DNA of 64,000 bases. It comes from Denticeps clupeoides (lineage: Eukaryota; Chordata; Actinopteri; Clupeiformes; Denticipitidae). The position numbers and the translations under genes are program-made. The notes beneath the pieces are model-generated. The model was not told where the DNA came from and ran no database searches. It saw nothing but the letters and a program-made list of their open reading frames with translations. Shown here piece by piece: positions 22,088 to 31,809 of the stretch (within the stretch, counting starts at the first letter, position 1; each line of letters starts with the position of its first letter). Location of the stretch: positions 34,069,509-34,133,508 of the forward strand of contig NC_041707.1 of assembly GCF_900700375.1 (NCBI RefSeq). The letters run 5' to 3'.

Positions 22088-22240
22088 TACATTTACAGCA
22101 TTTATCAGACGCCCTGATCCAGAGGAACTTACAACCAGTAGTTAGAGGGACAGTCCTCCTGGAGACACTAAGTGGGATTTGAACCTGGGTCTTCTGGTTT
22201 GTAGGCGAGCGTGTTTCCCACTTGGCTTCTACCACACACG
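22088..22240 (-). repeat. SINE B copy
   Basis: Minus-strand SINE B, slightly diverged (ATTTATCAGACGCCCTGATC at its tail, GGTAGAAGCCAAGTGGGAA at its head). Confidence 0.75.
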
Positions 22241-22901
22241 CCACGAAAAGGTGAAGAGAGGAGCGTCACGTAAAAAGCGCATAATGACACAGCGCCACTA
22301 GAGTCACACGTCACGGTGTTACACAGCACTTCTTGTCGCGGGGTTCAGCGCGACAAGTGGGCGTGGTTAACGCTGTCACTTCAGACGCGCAAACAGGAGA
22401 AAACAGCGGCTTTCAGAGAGCAGCACAATGCAGGAATAAGTGAAGAGGGGGAATAAAAATGTTTAGGAAATACTTAGAGAGGCATGAGCAGGTAAAATAG
22501 TTCCATCGGTGAGCTCCCCTGTACAGACGGTAGTGATTGAGGTGGCCTCACATTTTCCTGATCAAAATAAATTGCATTATTGAAAATAAATATATTAATA
22601 CATATATTAAGGAAACACTGCGTGCACGAGTCGAAATAGCTTCTACCCTGTCTAGCAATTACTGGCCGTCCGAGTTGTTCTCACAGTAGGAAAACTGGAC
22701 TTAACAACAAGTTTATTTATTACTAGTATTTAGTATTTAACTGCATGTACTACTGCTTATTTGTCATTTAATGCAGCTTCATCAAATTACCAACATAAAA
22801 TCCTTATTTACTTTATTTAAGTCGCATTTTATGAACGCCTCCGTGTTTAATTTTAGAATCGCGCGGCGCCGCACGTCGCGTCGGACGAGAACGTCGTTGT
22901 C

Positions 22902-25887
22902 ATGGAAACGGAGTTTGTTGATCCTCAGAGCTGTAAAGCGACCGAGAGGAGCGACATCGTTTTTGGTGAGTAAAGAGTAAAATGATGTTTTTGCGTTGAC
23001 CAGCTGGTTTGTGGCCTCTAACCCTTCAGCGCGGGACCGGCGCCATGTTTTACTAATTAAAATAGTCTCCGTTTATCCAGCCGACATCGGTTTAGCTGCG
23101 ATTTCCACAGCGAATAGGCTTATACTCGCAGCAACAGACTCTCAGTCGACTATTCGCGCAGATATTCTCATTTATTTATGTATTTCTGCAAATTCGCGGT
23201 TCATTTGCATATTTGGCTGCTTCGCCGTCATAATTTTGAAAAACGGGGAAAGCTACTTGGTGTATTGAGTGAGTAACAGAATAAATAAAATAATTTTGTT
23301 GTCTGGTTATGTGGCTGTCGTTTGCTGTGTTTGCCCGTGTACTTTTACTGCTCAGGAAGATGAATTCAGTGTTTCTAGATCTCACTACAAATCACGTGGT
23401 GACTAAAGAACTTTAAAAAAGCGTCGCACTCCGGTCAGTGACGTCATCGTGTTTGTGTTTTAATTTAAACAGAAATAGAAGCTGAGCAAAGTGAGCAGAT
23501 TGAGATTTCCCAGATTGAGAGATTCATCAGGATGGAGACCGTGAGAGAGCAGCGAGGAGGACCAGGACATCCAGGATCCGACAGCAGCGGGAAGACGACG
23601 GTTGGTCCAGGCCCAGTTCAGCGGTGTGCGGCTGCATATCTACTGGGTTCTCGGGCCTGTGCTAAACCGACTGAGGGTAAAATTTTGCATGTTTTTTCTG
23701 GTGTTTTCTTGAACAAATTAATGATAAAACCACCTATCCCTTAATTTACAGTTGAGTTTTGTGAAAGTGAGGTGATTGTCATTGTGATACACTGCAGCAC
23801 CACACATGGTGACACAACGAAATGTGTCCTCTGCTTTTATCCATCACCCTTAGTGAACACGGGTTTGCTTCTTTACCCGCTAGGCCACCACTGCCTCAGG
23901 CATAATTAATTCGGCAGAGGGCACAAGAGGAAAAGTTAAAATAGAAATGTATGCATGTTTTGTGATCTGCACATGACTGAGGAAGACATTTTATACTATA
24001 CATCCCAATTTGAATCATAATTAATGTGAAGATTTATGAATCTGCACAGTTTTAAAGTTAACGACTATTTTAAGAAGCAAATATTTCCCAGTTATCTTGT
24101 TAACTAAGTCTTACATGTTACTGTTGTAGTCTTTACACTTGTGGTAAATCTTGTTATTGTCTCTGTTAAAGGTTTGGCTATTCTAATTGAGCCAATGCCC
24201 CTACCATCAAAAGGGCAGAAGAAGGTGCAGAAATATCCTGCAGCCAGAAAGCCCCAGCGACACTTCAAGGCTGGTCCATCACGGGTCAACGTGCTGACAA
24301 AGCTGCCCCTGACGGGTACCACAGCCAAGTCACCTGTCCCCTACACTGTACCCAAGAGGACCAGACCAGACACCTTGTCCAGGAGGAACCAGACAAGCTG
24401 TCCATACGGAAGACCCCAGCCTGGAACGTCCACTGTGCTGCCTCTGCCTGTCACCGCTGTGACCAGTTCATCAGAGGCAGGCATGAAGGTCCCCAGGATG
24501 CAGCTGCCCCAGGACAAGTTAGTCCATCTCTTCAGCACTCAGGAAAAGCCAAATCCACTGAGTGCCGTGTACCATCTTGGAGGAAACCACATTCTTGTCT
24601 CATGTTGTCCAGCTCGACATCAGAGCGAGAATCAATGAAGAGAAAGGAGACCATGAGAGAGCAGCAAGGAGGACCAGGACATCCAGGATCTGACAGCAGC
24701 AGGAAGACGACGGCCGGTCCAGGCCCAGTTCAACGGTGCGCGGCTGCGTATCTACTGGGTTCTCGGGCCTGTGCTAAACCGACTGAGGGTAAAACTTTGA
24801 ATGTTTTTTTCTGGTGTTTTCTTGAACAAATTAATGATAAAAACCACCTATCCCTTAATTTACAGTTGAGTTTTGTGAAAGTGAGGCGATTGTCATTGTG
24901 ATACACTGCAGCACCGCACATGGTGACACAACAAAATGTGTCCTCTGCTTTTATCCATCACCCTTAGTGAACACGGGTTTGCTTCTTTACCCGCTAGGCC
25001 ACCACTGCCTCAGGCATAATTAATTCGGCAGAGGGCACAAGAGGAAAAGAAAATAGAAATCTATGCATGTTTTGTGATCTGCACATGACTGAGGGAGACA
25101 TTTTATACTTTATATCCCAACATGAATCATAATTAGTGTGAAGATTTCAGAATCTGCATAGTTTTAAAGTTAATGACCATTTCAACAAGCAAATAATTCC
25201 CAGTTATCTTGTTAAATAAGTTGTACGTGTTACTGTTGTAGTCTTTACACTCATGGTAAATCTTGTTATTCTTTTGAAGGTTTAGCCATTCTAATTGAGC
25301 CAATGCCCCAACCGTCAAAAAGGCAGAAGAAGGTGCAGCAATATCCTGCAGCCAGGAAGCCCCAGCGACACCCCAAGGCCGGTCCATCACAGGTCAAAAC
25401 GCTGACCAAGCTGCCCCTGACAGGTACTGTAGCCAAGCCGCCTGTCCCCTACACTGTAGCCAAGAGGACCAGACCAGACACCTTGGCCGGGAGGAACCAG
25501 ATGAGCTGTCCATACGGAAGACCCCAGCCTGGAACGTCCACTGTGCTGCCTCTGCCTGTCACCGCTGTGAGCAGTTTACCAGAGGCAGGCATGAAGGCCC
25601 CCAGGATGCAGCCAGACCCGACCACCCCCTGGACCCAGCTGCCCCGGGACAAGTTGGTCCGTCTCTTCAGCACTCAGGAAAAGCCGAATCCACCGAGTGC
25701 TGTGTGCCTTCCATCTTGGAAGAAGCCGCATTCTCGCCTCATGACGTCCACCACAACATCAGAGCGAGAAGCAATGAAGAGAGAGGCTCAGCGGCAGCGA
25801 GAGGAGGCGGCCAGGATCACCCGTAATGGGGTAGACTGCAGCGTACTGGCTGACCGCTGGCACTACCCGTACATCTGGCCTAATTAA
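22902..25887 (+). CDS. Unidentified proline-rich basic protein with duplicated 3' exons
   Basis: Start ATG at 22902 in CpG-rich DNA. Exon 1 is 22902-22965 (METEFVDPQSCKATERSD...) and exon 2 is 23473-23676 (EQIEISQIERFIR, then REQRGGPGHPGSDSS). Exon 3 begins at 24172 (LAILIEPMPLPSKGQKKV) and is rich in Pro, Lys, Arg and Thr. A unit from about 23530 to 24645 is then repeated as about 24646-25780, giving exon 2' (to 24788) and exon 3' (25280-25887). Exon 3' ends EEAARITRNGVDCSVLADRW then HYPYIWPN. Copy 1 of exon 3 lacks 4 bp relative to copy 2 (after AVY, near 24570), which shifts its frame to a stop at 24638. Exon 2 spliced to exon 3' keeps phase and gives 291 residues; exon 2 to exon 3 gives 244. 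I do not recognise the family. Low complexity and basic charge suggest a disordered nuclear or cytoskeletal protein, but this is inference. Confidence 0.6.
23762..23905 (-). repeat. SINE A fragment in intron 2, copy 1
   Basis: Minus-strand fragment (GTCATTGTGATACACTGCAG to CCGCTAGGCCACCACTGCC). It is duplicated with its host intron at 24884-25015, so the SINE predates the tandem duplication. Confidence 0.75.
24884..25015 (-). repeat. SINE A fragment in intron 2', copy 2
   Basis: Counterpart of 23762-23905 with a few substitutions, carried along by the gene-segment duplication. Confidence 0.75.
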
Positions 25888-26105
25888 TGGTAAGTAAGTG
25901 AGAGGTAAGTGAAGTAATATGTAATAAGTTAGGTAGTAATACTTATTTAGTAATATGTAGTAAGTTAGGTTATACTATTTAGTTATATGTAGTAAATTGG
26001 GTAATTAGTCTAGACAGGACTTGTAATTGATATGATGTCTGTGTGTTTACGTGTGTAGTTCTAGTGACACGGTAGTACAGTGCTTGGAGATATGAGCCAC
26101 CCGTA

Positions 26106-26247
26106 GGCCATATATCAGGAAAAGTTGAACATACACTACCTTTCCTCACACATCTACACACAAACCTCATACATACACCATATATTCCTCACACATCTAC
26201 ACACAAACCTCGCACATACAACACGTTTACTTGATATATGGCCTAGG
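26106..26247. repeat. Inverted repeat enclosing a two-copy tandem
   Basis: GGCCATATATCA at 26107 and its complement TGATATATGGCC at about 26232 enclose two copies of a unit of about 47 bp (CCTCACACATCTACACACAA...). No frame or known family. Confidence 0.5.
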
Positions 26248-26537
26248 GGGTGTCTCATATGGAGCTGCTGCCTTATAGAAAGAAGCTGGGTTCTAGTCCT
26301 GGCCCAGGTTCTTTCTGTGTGGAGTTTGCATGCGCTGCCCGTGTTCACGTGGGTTTTTCTCCGGGTACTCCGGTTTCCCACAATCAAAACATTATTTCAG
26401 ACATTTTTCTACTATCTAGTAATTATTTTTTTATTATTTCAAATTTGTGACTTGTAATAACTGTAATTTGGCAGTTAAATTTAGTCAAACTACTGGTTGT
26501 TCTGTGAACCAGTATGAATTGGCAAACCAAATACAAA

Positions 26538-26607
26538 TCCCTGGTGGTGTATTGGTAACACATTCACCTTCATGGTGGAAATACCAGGTTCGAACCCTGG
26601 CCAGGGT
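26538..26607 (+). tRNA. tRNA-like cloverleaf with UCA anticodon (pseudogene or SINE head likely)
   Basis: 70 bases fold as a full cloverleaf. The acceptor stem TCCCTGG/CCAGGGT pairs at 6 of 7 positions (1:72 is T-T). The D arm is GTGT-ATTGGTA-ACAC, and the anticodon arm is TTCAC-CTTCATG-GTGGA with loop anticodon TCA. The variable region is AATA, and the T arm is CCAGG-TTCGAAC-CCTGG (perfect). The sequence resembles tRNA-Glu ends (TCCCTGGTGGT...CCAGGG). The UGA-reading anticodon and the 1:72 mismatch argue for a derived copy rather than a working tRNA. tRNA-Sec has a different, longer-armed shape, so this is not it. Confidence 0.35.
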
Positions 26608-26929
26608 GAAATTAATGGTTTGCCCCTCAACATTGTTGTTTTTCATTTTTATCTATCTGTTGGTAGTAAGTGGATTTTTGGTTCACAGGCGAGTGTTTTA
26701 CCCACTAGGCTACTTACCTACTAATTACAAGTCTGGTTGTAGTTGGCGTATCTTCTAAGCTATTTTTGAGCACCTGGTTTATTTTTAAGCCTCAGCTTTT
26801 TTTTGCAGAATGAAAAATGTTTCATTCGAAATATTTTTTTTTCTTTCATGTTCTTTATGTTTGTCTCTTTTCTGTTATTTTTCTCTATTTTTGTTTAATT
26901 TTAGTTTTGCCCTGAAAAGACTCAATCAT

Positions 26930-27275
26930 CCTCCTTTGTCTGTTGCAGAACAAACATGGGATTCTACCTTATCCTACCTCACAGCCCTTATTACACCTCG
27001 CACTGCATCTCGTATACTCCGAGCCTCCAGTACTGCTCGCATGGTCGCTCCATCGCTAAAGGTAAAAAGAAGCTCAAGACCTTCCTCTTTAGAGAATATT
27101 TAGTAACTTGTAATGTTCTTATGTACAGAATCTACAACAAGAGTAAATAAAAATATTGTATTCATAGTTGAGGGTCCTAATGAACTAGAACTGATCACTT
27201 CATCGATGGTAACTTGAAAGCACGTTGTTAGTCGCTCTGGATAAGGGCGTCTGCCAAATGCCTTAAACGTAAATG
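26930..27275 (+). mobile_element. LINE 3' end (L2-like) sharing its tail with SINEs
   Basis: Plus-strand frames resemble a LINE reverse-transcriptase C-terminus (SVAEQTWDSTLSYLTALITP, then a frame with KKLKTFLFREYL). A 3' UTR follows, ending GTCGCTCTGGATAAGGGCGT and CTGCCAAATGCC, the same tail as SINE B. It is 5'-truncated. Confidence 0.6.
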
Positions 27276-27285
27276 TAAATGTGCT

Positions 27286-27980
27286 AAGACATGGCTTCCA
27301 TGTGGCCACTCTACCATACAGGCCTGCTGTGGATTGCTGCAGAGATGGTTGTACAAGAAGGTTCTCCTCTGTCCACAGAGGACCTCTGACAGAGTGACCT
27401 TTGGGCTTTTGGTCATGTCCTTGACTAAGGACCTTCTTCCCTGATTGCTCAGTTTAGGTGGCGGGCCAGCTCTAGGTAGACATCTGGTGGTTTGAAATGT
27501 ATCCACTTATGGATGATGGAGGCCACTGTGCTCATTGGGACCATCAAAGCAGAGCCATTTTTCTGCAACGTTCCCCAGATTTGTGCGTTGAGACAATTCC
27601 TATGACTTCATGCATTGTTTTGTTCTCTGGTAGGAACTTTCAACTGGGACCTTATATAGACAGGTGTGTGCCTTTAAAATCATGTCCAATCAAGAGATTT
27701 CTCCTCAGGTGGACTCCAACTAAGCTCAGGTGCCTCCAGGGGGCATCGGTGCTCAATTTTGAGCTTCATGGTAAAGGCTGTGAATACTTGTGCTTTCTCA
27801 TTTTTTTTCTTTTTAATAAATTTGCTTAAACTTTAAGTAAACTTTTTTCATGTTGTCATTAGGGTGTGTTGAGTGTGTAGAAATGTGAGAGGGAAAAATT
27901 ATTTAATACATTTTGGAATAAGTTTGCAACATAACAAAATGTGGAAAAGTGAAGACTTTCCAGATGCAAGTATTTGCTTT
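27286..27980 (-). mobile_element. Tc1-like DNA transposon relic (deleted copy)
   Basis: The minus strand encodes the N-terminal Tc1 transposase region (TTRCLPRAGPPPKLSNQGRR, SLVKDMTKSPKVTLSEVL). The plus-strand right end reads ATAACAAAATGTGGAAAAGT. It is the same family as 51815-52885 but shorter, with most of the catalytic part missing. Confidence 0.75.
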
Positions 27981-28011
27981 TTTACTGTGTATTCCATACA
28001 TTACATTGAAA

Positions 28012-28437
28012 ATTGAAGTGATTGTTATTGTGAAACACTGCAGCACAGCACACGGTGACACAACAAAATGTGTTCTCTGCTTTTAACCATCACCCTTGGT
28101 GAGCAGTGGGCAGCCATGACTGTGGAGTGGTGGTAGTAGCCTAGTGGGTAACACACTCGCCTATGAACCAGAAGACCCAGGTTCAAATCCCACTTACCAT
28201 TGTGTCCCTGAGCAAGACACTTAACCCTAAGTTGCTCCACGGGGGGACTGTCCCTATAACTACTGATTGTAAGTCACTCTGGATAAGGGCGTCTAATAAA
28301 TGCTGTAAATGTAAATGACAGGCGCCCGGAGAGCAGTGTGTGGGGATGGTGCTTTGCTCAATGGCACCTTGGCTGTTCGCCATTCAAACTGGCAACCTTC
28401 TGATTATGGGGCCACTTCCTTACCTGCTAGGACACCA
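28012..28437 (-). repeat. SINE A interrupted by SINE B
   Basis: A minus-strand SINE A runs 28012-28120 and resumes 28320-28437. The gap is filled by SINE B (28121-28314) flanked by the target duplication ATGAC (28116-28120 and 28315-28319). Confidence 0.88.
28121..28314 (+). repeat. SINE B, full copy
   Basis: Complete tRNA-derived SINE: head GTGGTAGTAGCCTAGTGGGT, B box GGTTCAAATCCCACTTACC, middle GAGCAAGACACTTAACCCTA, tail CTCTGGATAAGGGCGTC, 3' end (TGTAAATG)n-like. The 5-bp target duplication is ATGAC. Confidence 0.9.
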
Positions 28438-28482
28438 AGGACTTTCTGAAGGGGTTGACTTTACTCAACAGACTTTACCAAA

Positions 28483-28669
28483 TATAAAGGTGAATGGAGA
28501 CCAGTATATTTATGTCAGTGTGAGTAAGACCTGGACAGACGCAGAGACATATTGCAGAAGTACCTACACTGATCTCGTCAGCATAAGTTCTGCTGAGAAT
28601 GCTAGGGACAGCGCATTAAGACAAAATTTCTTCATGTGGATTGTATCAGACCTGTATGGTAGTCGCTGA
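28483..28669 (+). pseudogene. C-type lectin domain fragment (N-terminal half), copy B
   Basis: Identical to 230-416: YVSVSKTWTDAETYCRSTYT and on to LRQNFFMWI, then a stop. It lacks the C-terminal half of the domain and points opposite to the neighbouring lectin gene. Confidence 0.7.
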
Positions 28670-28679
28670 ATGAGGCCGC

Positions 28680-28850
28680 ACTACAGTGCTGAGCGTCACC
28701 TGCTTTATCTGGTTCTCCACTTCTCCAGTTGGTGAAGGAGGAGTCGCTCGGGTCAAACCAAGTCTTCACTCTGTAGGGGCCTACCCATGCATCTGTTCGA
28801 CTCTCATTCGCACTCAAATTTCTTATTCTGGTGAGATCAGTGTGATTATT
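28680..28850 (-). pseudogene. C-type lectin domain fragment (middle part), copy B
   Basis: The minus strand reads RNLSANESRTDAWVGPYRVK then TWFDPSDSSFTNWRSGEPDK, the middle of a lectin domain with an EPD in the usual EPN/QPD place. The rest is absent. It abuts the plus-strand half-domain, so two half-domains meet in an inverted arrangement. Confidence 0.65.
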
Positions 28851-28881
28851 TCTTCAAATTATTAATTTTTTATATATGATT

Positions 28882-29071
28882 GTGGCCATTGTGGTTGCAT
28901 GGTGCCGCTGAGGTTAGCAATGTAGCCTCACACCTCCAAGGTTGTGTGTTCAAATCCCAGCTCAGACCTTGTGTGGGCAGAGCGTGGATTTCCTCTGTGT
29001 TCTCTGGTTTCCTCCATCCATCCAAAAGCATGAGAGAATGAGGACTAAGCGGTTACGAATAATGAGTATGA
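28882..29071 (+). repeat. SINE C, copy B
   Basis: Duplicate of 9236-9425. Confidence 0.55.
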
Positions 29072-29324
29072 GTCAATGAGAATTATCATTAAAACTCTTA
29101 CATGCTGGAAGTAGACAATCTAGCCCTTTGGTGTTACATTAACTACTCTTTCACTGTATCCTGGCACTGGCATCTTGAAAAACATCCATTGCTGGAAACT
29201 AGTGGCTATTCAGTACATTGAGGTTGTCTGTTTTATTGCCACGTAGAATTGCTGCACTCAGCCCTCCCAACCAACTGAATCAACCTCATATCTTAACACG
29301 CTCAGGAACAGGGTCAACCTGGAC

Positions 29325-29489
29325 ACATCACATTTACATTTACGGCATTTGGCAGACGCCCTTATCCAGAGCGACTTACAACGTGCTTTCAAGTTACCAT
29401 CGATGAGGAGATCAATTCCGGTTCACTAGGACCCCCAACTATGAATACAATCTTTTTATTCACTCTGTTGTAGATTCTGTACACATCAG
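29325..29489 (-). repeat. LINE 3' end, copy B
   Basis: Duplicate of 9671-9835. Confidence 0.6.
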
Positions 29490-29803
29490 TCCACTTGACC
29501 TTCATCCATCACGTCCACACAGATGTTTAGTTCTTGTTGCATAGTGTGTGGAGATCTTTTAACTATCACTATGAAACACAGCTCTTCAACATTTTATGTG
29601 ATTTTACCTCTCCAAGCAATGGTAATGTCAGACCCTGAGTGATAAAAACATGGATTAAGTGGTTATTGAAAAGGAGTTTCCCAAGTTACTCATACATTCC
29701 GGTCATAAAAACATGATTTATTTTGTTGTTTAGAGGAATTATGAACATAGAATCATTCCCATGAGAATATAAACACAATGCAATATTATAACTTGTTGTT
29801 TAC

Positions 29804-29995
29804 ATTTATTTTACAGCATTGATCAGACGCCCTTATCCAGAGCGACTTACAATCAGTAGTTACAGGGACAGTCTCCCTGGAGCAATTTAGGGTTAAGTGT
29901 CTTGCTCAGGGACACAATGGTAGTAAGTGGGATTGAACCTGGTTCTTCTGGTTCATAGGCGAGTGTGTTACCCACTAGGCTACTACCACCCTGGT
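29804..29995 (-). repeat. SINE B, copy B
   Basis: Duplicate of 10150-10341; it lies about 95 bp past the stop codon of the lectin gene. Confidence 0.85.
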
Positions 29996-30088
29996 AGTAG
30001 TTTACAACAACCAACACAATGTTGCACTTGATAAAAACTTGTGTTATGATGTGCTGAGCTCCCCACATCCCAATACTCAGACAGAAAT

Positions 30089-31646
30089 CTAGTTCTGTGT
30101 TCTTTGTACATTTTTTAGCTGCAGTTTAATGTTGCCGGGCAGTCCATGTTTAACAAACTCTTCATAAAGCTGAAAAGACCAATAAAAAATATATATTGTT
30201 ATGTTAACACCACAGAATGCTGTTGAAAGTTGCTTTCTATGGGTATGAAAATTGGTCTTTGTATGCTCTTACCTGATTTACAACAGTTTGTTCAATTTCA
30301 GACCATGTTAGGTCTGTGCTGGAGGTGAATTTTACTTGCAGCCCAACATACATTAAAGAATCTACAGAAGGAAACATTCTACATAAATGAGAGGAGACAC
30401 ACAACACACATCCATTATATCCATTGTAAAAAATAAATAAATGAATTACCATAGCAGATGAACGGCAGGCTGCTGCCGCAGTTTTCTTCAGCCCATTGGC
30501 CAGAGTTCGTGAAAGACGCAGCAGTACAGCCTGCGTTGTCCGGCTGTCCGCTTTTCCAGTTGGTGAAGGTGGAGTTGCTCTGGTCCGACCAAGTCCTCGT
30601 TCTGTACAGGCCAATCCACATGAAGGAATTTTGTCTTAATGCGCTGACTTTGGCGTTCTCAGCAGAACTTCTGATGCTGACGAGGTCAGTGTAGGTACTT
30701 CTGCAATACGTCTGTGCGTCTGTCCAGGACTTAACCTCACCGACATAAATATACTGGTTATTATTTGCTGGAACAAAACCAGATTGATGTTAGATTTGCA
30801 TCCATGTTACTTTTTTTATTTATGAATTAGATTCAGGATGATGATTAACAAATTTTTCCTGATGAAATAATTGTCTTTGCTCACCATTGTAACAGACAAA
30901 TGGATATTGATAATTGCAGTACTGGTTAATCCACTGAACGTACATAATTGTACAATCATAATAATTTGTTGGATAACCAGGGTACCAGTTTCGGTACTCT
31001 GTTTCTCCACTGCCGTAGAAACTGCTGCCTTTCAGGGACCAGGTCCACACATCATACAGTCCGATCCAAGCCAAACCGCTGTAAGTGCCGATAACGATGC
31101 TGTTGATGTTGTTTGTCTCTGCTGTGTTCTCAATGGTGGCCAGATCAGTGAAATTTGCTCTACAGTACAGCTGGGATTCTGTCCAGGTCATGGCTTCACT
31201 TAAAAAGTGGAACTCTTTGGCGGCACAAGCGGAAAAGAAACAGAGACCTAAAGAGTAGACAAGGGGGACACAAAGTTGATGTTGTGGGTCGTAAAAATTT
31301 ATATTGATGACTTGTTCTGTGGGGTGGAACAGACTTTTGGTCATGTCCTTGCAAAACAGGACTGGAAAATATGCCGCCTACTACATGTGCAAAGTGCAGG
31401 AATTTGGTGTACAGAATGCACACACTTGTCATGTCAAGGGAAGTGAGTTGTTGAAGGTACCAGCAGGACTATTCTAAAAATGTTGTCCGAATATTGCAGT
31501 TTCAGTTATTAAATATGCTGTTTGCGACACAAGTTATGATAGTGTTTCTTTTCTGAAGATAAGATTGTTTTGTCATGGCTGTGTGGAAAGCATGTGTTAT
31601 GCTTATGTATGTTGAACTCACCTGAAAGCAGCAGCAGGAGGAGCAT
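30089..31646 (-). CDS. Secreted C-type lectin with two CTLDs (mannose-receptor-like)
   Basis: Five exons keep phase throughout: 31622-31646, 30885-31247, 30450-30767, 30273-30361 and 30089-30169, giving 291 residues. Exon 1 plus the start of exon 2 form a signal peptide (MLLLLLLSGLCFFSACAAKE). Exon 2 is the first C-type lectin domain (AMTWTESQLYCRANFTDLAT to YQYPFVCYN). Exon 3 is the second (SWTDAQTYCRSTYTDLVSIR to SLPFICYG). Exons 4 and 5 encode a short tail (MYVGLQVKFTSSTDLTWSEI...LKNVQRTQN) typical of fish tandem lectins; no membrane segment is seen. The second domain has a QPD motif (SGQPDNAG), which family knowledge links to galactose-type binding. The first lacks EPN or QPD and may not bind sugar. 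A truncated second copy is at 10435-10942. Expected role: extracellular pattern recognition (inference). Confidence 0.9.
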
Positions 31647-31809
31647 GATTGAAAAATGAACCTAACAAAAGAGCATTTCACATTTATGCAAGAAATTAGA
31701 AAAGCTGATTCTAATGGTATTGCCATGCAGTCGCTGTTCTATGTTCTTCTGTTGTAAAATAACCTGATGGAGTGGAGGGGAATATTTCCCTTCCTCCATT
31801 TGTACAGAA

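Larger units (their letters stand above)
28254..30596. repeat. Segmental duplication, copy B (LTR-free)
   Basis: 28254-28679 equals 1-426. 28680-30596 equals 9034-10942 apart from one 8-bp difference near 28722 and rare substitutions. The lectin pieces, the SINE B, the LINE tail and SINE C are all shared. The left limit of the duplication is outside the window because copy A begins at base 1. Confidence 0.93.

Noticed and set aside
26538-26607. tRNA-Sec gene
   Set aside because: The anticodon is UCA, but tRNA-Sec has a longer acceptor/T-arm stack and a long variable arm, which are absent here.
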